DNA from: JAKQDH01 sp029558835
GTDB lineage: Bacteria; Planctomycetota; Phycisphaerae; UBA1845
Assembly (NCBI GenBank): GCA_035356615.1
Contig: DAOQSN010000025.1
Location: 1-64,000, forward strand
Direction: 5' to 3'
Length of the DNA stretch: 64,000 bases
Shown: one piece after another, positions 60,413 to 64,000 of the stretch
Layout: each line of letters starts with the position of its first letter
Position numbering within the stretch: the first letter of the stretch is position 1
The notes under the pieces: generated by a model
What the model saw: the letters and a program-made list of their open reading frames with translations, nothing else
Told to the model about the DNA's origin: nothing
The model's database searches: none
Position numbers and translations under genes: made by a program

Positions 60413-62689
60413 ATGCGGCGTCTAGTATGGTGCGCGGTCATAGGAGTGTGCCTGCCGGCAGCCGCCGGCGTGGCCCAGGAGCCTCGGGTCAGCTTTGCCG
60501 GCCACCAGCTCGTGCGGGTGAACGTGCAAAGCGAAGCCGACCTCGCGTTGCTGCAAACCATCAGCCCGGACCTCTGGACCGACTACCCCGGGATCGGACA
60601 GATCGACGCCCGCATCCCCCCGGAGCGGGTGGACGCCCTGAAGGCGTCCGGCCTGTCGTACGTCGTTCTCGATGACGACATCGGGCCGGAGACTTCGCGG
60701 CACCTGAACCGCTCGCCGTTCCGCGGCGCCTTCGACGACTACATGACCCTCGACGAGATTGTGCAGTACCTCGACACCTTGATCGCCGCTCGACCGGACC
60801 TGTGCGAACGCTTCAGCATCGGCCAGAGCGTCCAGACGCGCCCCCTATGGGTCCTGCACATCACCGGCCCCGGCAGCGGCCCCAAGCCGGCCGTGTTTTA
60901 TCACGCCGGTATCCACGCCCGGGAGTGGATCACTGAGCCCGTCGTCCTCTACCTGGCGAACTACCTCGTCACCAACTACGACACCGACCCTGCCGTTCAG
61001 AATCTCGTGGACACGCTGGACATCTACCTTGCCCCGTGTGTTAACCCGGACGGCTACACCTACTGCTGGAACACCTACCGCTTGTGGCGCAAGAACCGAC
61101 GTAACAACGGCGATGGCTCCTATGGGGTGGACCTCAACCGCAACTTCGCCTACGGCTGGGGCGGCGGCGGCTCCAGCGGCACGCCCAGCGACGAGACCTA
61201 CCGCGGCCCGTCCGCCTTCAGCGAGCCGGAGACACAGGCCATCCGCGACTTTATCGTGGGTCATCCCGACATTCTCGCTTACATGGACTACCACAGTTAC
61301 GCCCAGCTCATCATGTGGCCCTACGGCTACGCCAACGTGCTCCCCCCGGAGCCGGACCGCACCACGTTCAACACCCTAGGTCTGGAGATGAAGGCTCTGA
61401 TCTACGCTGTCCACGGAGTGCAGTATGACCAGGGCCCCATTTACTCAACGATCTATCAGGCCAGCGGCGGCTCCGTGGACTGGGTGTACGGCGCCGAGGG
61501 ACGCTTCGGTTTCACCATCGAGTTGCGTGACACCGGCCAGTACGGCTTCGAGCTTCCGCCGGAGCAGATTCTTCCCACCTGCGAGGAGAACCTGCCCGCA
61601 ATCCTGCACCTGACGCAGTTCGCGGCCGACCAGGTCGGCGTGCACTTCAGTTTCCCGGACGGTTTGCCGGACGTGCGGCCGGGCGGCGAGCCGACCGCCG
61701 TGCAGGTCGAGGTAACCACAAGCTACGATACCCTGGTGCCCGGCAGCCCCACGCTCCACTACCGCCATGACGGCGGCGCCTTCCAGGCGGTGCCGTTGGT
61801 CCTCGTCTCCGGGAACCTCTACGAGGCCACGCTGCCGCCGGCCGCTTGCACGGACCATCCGGAGTTCTACTTCTCAGCCGAGGGCGCCGGCAGCGGGACT
61901 GCCTACATCCCCGCCGGGGCGCCGAGTGAGACGTTCACCGCGCTCGTCGGCGAGTTTGTCATGTTCTTCGCCGACAACTGCGAGACCAATCTGGGCTGGA
62001 CCGTCGTCAACAGCACGAGCCCCGCCCTCACCGACGGCGCCTGGGACCGCGGGGTTCCCGTCAACTGCAGCCGCGGGGATCCGCCGGCCGACTACGACGG
62101 CTCCGGCCAGTGCTACCTGACGGACAACAGCGCCGCCAACGGCTGCAATTCCGACGTGGACGGCGGCTACACGTGGCTGGTTTCACCGACGTTCAATCTC
62201 GCCGGCGCCGACGCCACGGTAAGCTACGCCGTCTGGTACACCAACAACTACGGCAGCGCCCCGAATAACGACGTATTCAAGGTGTACGTCTCCGCCGACA
62301 ACGGTACGAACTGGACCCTCGTGCAGACTCTAGGACCGGCGACCTCCTCCGGCTGGACCGTGTATGAATTCCGGGTGACGGATTTCGTCATCCCCAGCGA
62401 CCGGGTCAAGGTCCGCTTCGAGGCCTCGGATCTGGGTTCCGGGTCAGTGGTCGAAGCCGGCGTGGACGCCATCTTCGTCCGCCAACTCGAATGTGCATGC
62501 AGCAACCCCGGCGACGGCAACGGCGACTGCATCGTGGACCTGGCCGACTACGTGCTCTTTACCGACTGCCTGACCGGTCCGGGCACGTTCAGCGTGCCGC
62601 CCGCGTGTGCGGCCCTCAACTTCGACGGCGACTCGGACGTTGACCTGCAGGATTGCGCCGAGTTCCAGTCGGTTCTTGACCGGACGTGA
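60413..62689 (+). CDS. Secreted M14 zinc carboxypeptidase with dockerin-like tail (copy 2)
   Basis: About 758 residues, the paralogue of the gene at 57.5 kb. The signal peptide (RRLVWCAVIGVCLPAAAGVA) and pro-region precede YHAGIHAREWITEP (His168, Glu171). GVDLNRNFAYGWGGGG, DYHSYAQLIMWPYGY and FTIELRDTGQYGFELP have all catalytic positions kept. A jelly-roll-like domain (WTVVNSTSPALTDGAWDRG on) is longer than in copy 1. The dockerin-like tail has GDGNGDCIVDLADYVLFTDC and DGDSDVDLQDCAEFQSVL. AGGGAG precedes ATG 60413. Both copies look active, so division of substrates is likely. Confidence 0.93.
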   Translation: MRRLVWCAVIGVCLPAAAGVAQEPRVSFAGHQLVRVNVQSEADLALLQTISPDLWTDYPGIGQIDARIPPERVDALKASGLSYVVLDDDIGPETSRHLNRSPFRGAFDDYMTLDEIVQYLDTLIAARPDLCERFSIGQSVQTRPLWVLHITGPGSGPKPAVFYHAGIHAREWITEPVVLYLANYLVTNYDTDPAVQNLVDTLDIYLAPCVNPDGYTYCWNTYRLWRKNRRNNGDGSYGVDLNRNFAYGWGGGGSSGTPSDETYRGPSAFSEPETQAIRDFIVGHPDILAYMDYHSYAQLIMWPYGYANVLPPEPDRTTFNTLGLEMKALIYAVHGVQYDQGPIYSTIYQASGGSVDWVYGAEGRFGFTIELRDTGQYGFELPPEQILPTCEENLPAILHLTQFAADQVGVHFSFPDGLPDVRPGGEPTAVQVEVTTSYDTLVPGSPTLHYRHDGGAFQAVPLVLVSGNLYEATLPPAACTDHPEFYFSAEGAGSGTAYIPAGAPSETFTALVGEFVMFFADNCETNLGWTVVNSTSPALTDGAWDRGVPVNCSRGDPPADYDGSGQCYLTDNSAANGCNSDVDGGYTWLVSPTFNLAGADATVSYAVWYTNNYGSAPNNDVFKVYVSADNGTNWTLVQTLGPATSSGWTVYEFRVTDFVIPSDRVKVRFEASDLGSGSVVEAGVDAIFVRQLECACSNPGDGNGDCIVDLADYVLFTDCLTGPGTFSVPPACAALNFDGDSDVDLQDCAEFQSVLDRT

Positions 62690-63446
62690 GCGCGGCTCTT
62701 GCCGGACGTGCGTCCGGTGCCCCGACACACCTGCCGTCGTGGGTTCGCAGCCCGTCAGAGCTGCAGGCGCTCGCCTCCGCGCGCCCTCCCAAGAGCAGCC
62801 TGTTGAAGAATGGTCGGACCGCAGTTGAGGCCCTGAGAGTCGATACACTCGAGGCCCCCTACGCCGGCCGCGCGGGCCGGCGCTACTTCCTCAACAGGCC
62901 GATAGGCAGACCCGGGTCCCACCGCTCGCCGAGTGGGCTGTGACGCCTGACCTCGATCCTGGTGTCCCCAACGGTCCCGATCCGCGGATCCGAGGGTGTT
63001 GGGACACCAAGCTCATCGAACACCGGAGTGCCACGATTCCGTGGCGCACACCCTCGTTGAGAGCACGGGAAGGCGTCACGCGCCCGATTCTGCTACCCGT
63101 CGCAGCGCTAAATTGAAAAAAAGCCGAAAGCTGTTATGGACAAAACGGTCCGGAAGTCGCTACCATGCAGTTCTTCTGCTGGCGCAAGTGGGGCACGTGC
63201 GGCCTGTGGGCCGGTTCGAACCGCGACCTTCCGGCGCTGCACCTGAGGGCATTGGGCCTGCGGCCCCGGTGACCGCGCGATTGCCACGGGCTGACCAGCT
63301 CGGCGCACGGAGGCCTGGCACGCTGCCGTCCGCCGCGCGTGGGGCTGATTCGGGGCCGCGCCGCCCAAACAGCGTTCGTGGTCCACTGCTGGTCAATTTC
63401 GGGCCATCCGGGACGATCTGCTGTCTCGGATAAAGGGAGGATGGTT
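62690..63446. other. Gene-free region with three inverted repeats
   Basis: 757 bp without a credible gene. Features: GCCTGTTGAAGAA...TTCCTCAACAGGC (62799-62898), TGGTGTCCCCAAC...GTTGGGACACCA (62960-63009, strong stem with a GGATCCGCGG-like centre), and a run of A (63115 on). It may hold the terminator of the M14 gene and the promoter of the last gene. Confidence 0.5.
63113..63140 (+). promoter_or_regulatory. Possible sigma-70-like promoter
   Basis: TTGAAA (63113-63118), 16 bases, TATGGA (63135-63140), in the only A-rich patch of the region. The leader to the gene at 63447 would be about 300 bases, which is long, so the assignment is weak. Confidence 0.3.
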
Positions 63447-64000
63447 ATGCACGCGAATCGTCTGGTATGTTTGGTCGTGGTGTTGGGGTTGTTGTCAGCG
63501 GCGTGGGCAGGACCGGCGCTGCCCGTCACCAAGCCGCCGCTGGCGCCTGTGCCGAGCTGGAGTGGACCACCGATCGATCCGAACGCCATCGCGGGTCAGT
63601 GGTTCGTAGACCTGGCCGGCAACGAAACGTACCGTACGCACGAGTTTCACGACAACCTCACGGGTCTCGGCGGCGGTTTCGCGGGTGCCGCGGCCATTCG
63701 GGGGACAGTGGTCGGGCTGGTTCCCGACGCGGCCGGCGGCATCGGCGGCTTCTTCGTCGCCGCCACGATCACCAACGACGGCGGTCCCATCGGAACCTGG
63801 GAAGAGGGCGTCAACAGTCACGGCGAGCATGTTCTCCCCGGAATCGTGCGTCAGCCCTACCAGGGTACACTGTACGACGTGAAGCTGACGACTTCCTTCG
63901 CGGATGACGGCGTCGTCGGCAACTTCCCCGGCCCCGGCGGGGCCTACTTCGGCGATGAACTGAGCCAGAACATCTACGCCATCGACTACGAGCAGCTCGC
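63447..64000 (+). CDS. Secreted hypothetical protein, cut by the window edge
   Basis: The first 184 residues of a protein running off the window. A clear signal peptide (LVCLVVVLGLLSAAWA, cleavage near AGPALP) is followed by a Pro-rich linker and a beta-rich domain with Gly-rich turns (GQWFVDLAGNETYRTHEFHD, GIGGFFVAATITNDGGP). No family was recognised; by context it may be another extracellular protein, possibly with a dockerin-like end beyond the window. ATG 63447 is chosen because AAGGGAGG lies six bases upstream; ATG 63441 abuts that site and is less likely. The 5' half is complete; the end is missing. Confidence 0.75.
   Translation, partial: MHANRLVCLVVVLGLLSAAWAGPALPVTKPPLAPVPSWSGPPIDPNAIAGQWFVDLAGNETYRTHEFHDNLTGLGGGFAGAAAIRGTVVGLVPDAAGGIGGFFVAATITNDGGPIGTWEEGVNSHGEHVLPGIVRQPYQGTLYDVKLTTSFADDGVVGNFPGPGGAYFGDELSQNIYAIDYEQL

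Overview
The window is a GC-rich bacterial chromosome segment. It probably comes from a planctomycete, most likely a Phycisphaerae-like lineage. The evidence is three secreted proteins with dockerin-like C-termini (GDGNVDL / GDADVDL calcium-loop signatures at about 41.7, 57.6 and 62.6 kb), a fourth with a Cys-rich GACC/EGACC-type tail (22.6 kb), long gene-poor gaps full of palindromic repeats, an OleC/OleD pair, and a DUF1570 protein. No rRNA, tRNA, CRISPR array, prophage or intact insertion sequence was seen.

Layout. 0.2-11.5 kb is a lipid region. A UbiD-family decarboxylase diverges from an OleC-like ligase and an OleD-like reductase. They are followed on the same strand by a specialised type II fatty-acid set: KAS II, a dedicated ACP, two phytoene-desaturase-like flavoproteins, FabZ and FabI. 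The last three reading frames overlap. This is the most interesting part of the window: a chain builder with its own carrier and two desaturase/isomerase-like enzymes, resembling in gene content the clusters proposed for anammox ladderane lipids. 11.5-21.1 kb holds two small hypothetical genes, a MacB-type efflux operon (Yip1-like protein, adaptor, ATPase, permease), a dead REP-associated transposase amid palindromes, and a fused methyltransferase-endonuclease with a small downstream gene. 21.5-31.8 kb has a secreted carboxypeptidase-regulatory-like protein, an AmrS-type radical SAM enzyme, central carbon genes gap-pgk-rpe, accD, and a secreted redox-dead thioredoxin-fold protein. 32-39.4 kb carries two TPR proteins and a Wzx/MATE-type flippase (minus strand), then an acyl-CoA synthetase-like ligase and a small membrane protein. 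39.5-46.6 kb has an arylsulfotransferase-like protein, an RCC1-repeat secreted protein, an Hpt protein and a translationally coupled pair of unknown genes. 47-57.3 kb is mostly housekeeping (mutL, purN, M42-type peptidase, DUF1570 protease-like protein, O-methyltransferase, HI0933-type flavoprotein, cysteine synthase). 57.5-62.7 kb holds two head-to-head paralogous secreted M14 carboxypeptidases, and the right edge cuts a secreted protein gene.

The intergenic DNA is unusually structured. At least three families of dispersed palindromic elements (called A, B and C here), plus several unique long inverted repeats, fill most gaps. Family C also appears inside open reading frames (flippase, and the N-terminus of the methyltransferase), where it is translated in frame. 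A decayed REP-associated tyrosine transposase at 18.2 kb suggests how some palindromes may have spread.

All calls rest on reading the sequence and translations by eye. Family names come from recognisable motifs, not from searches.
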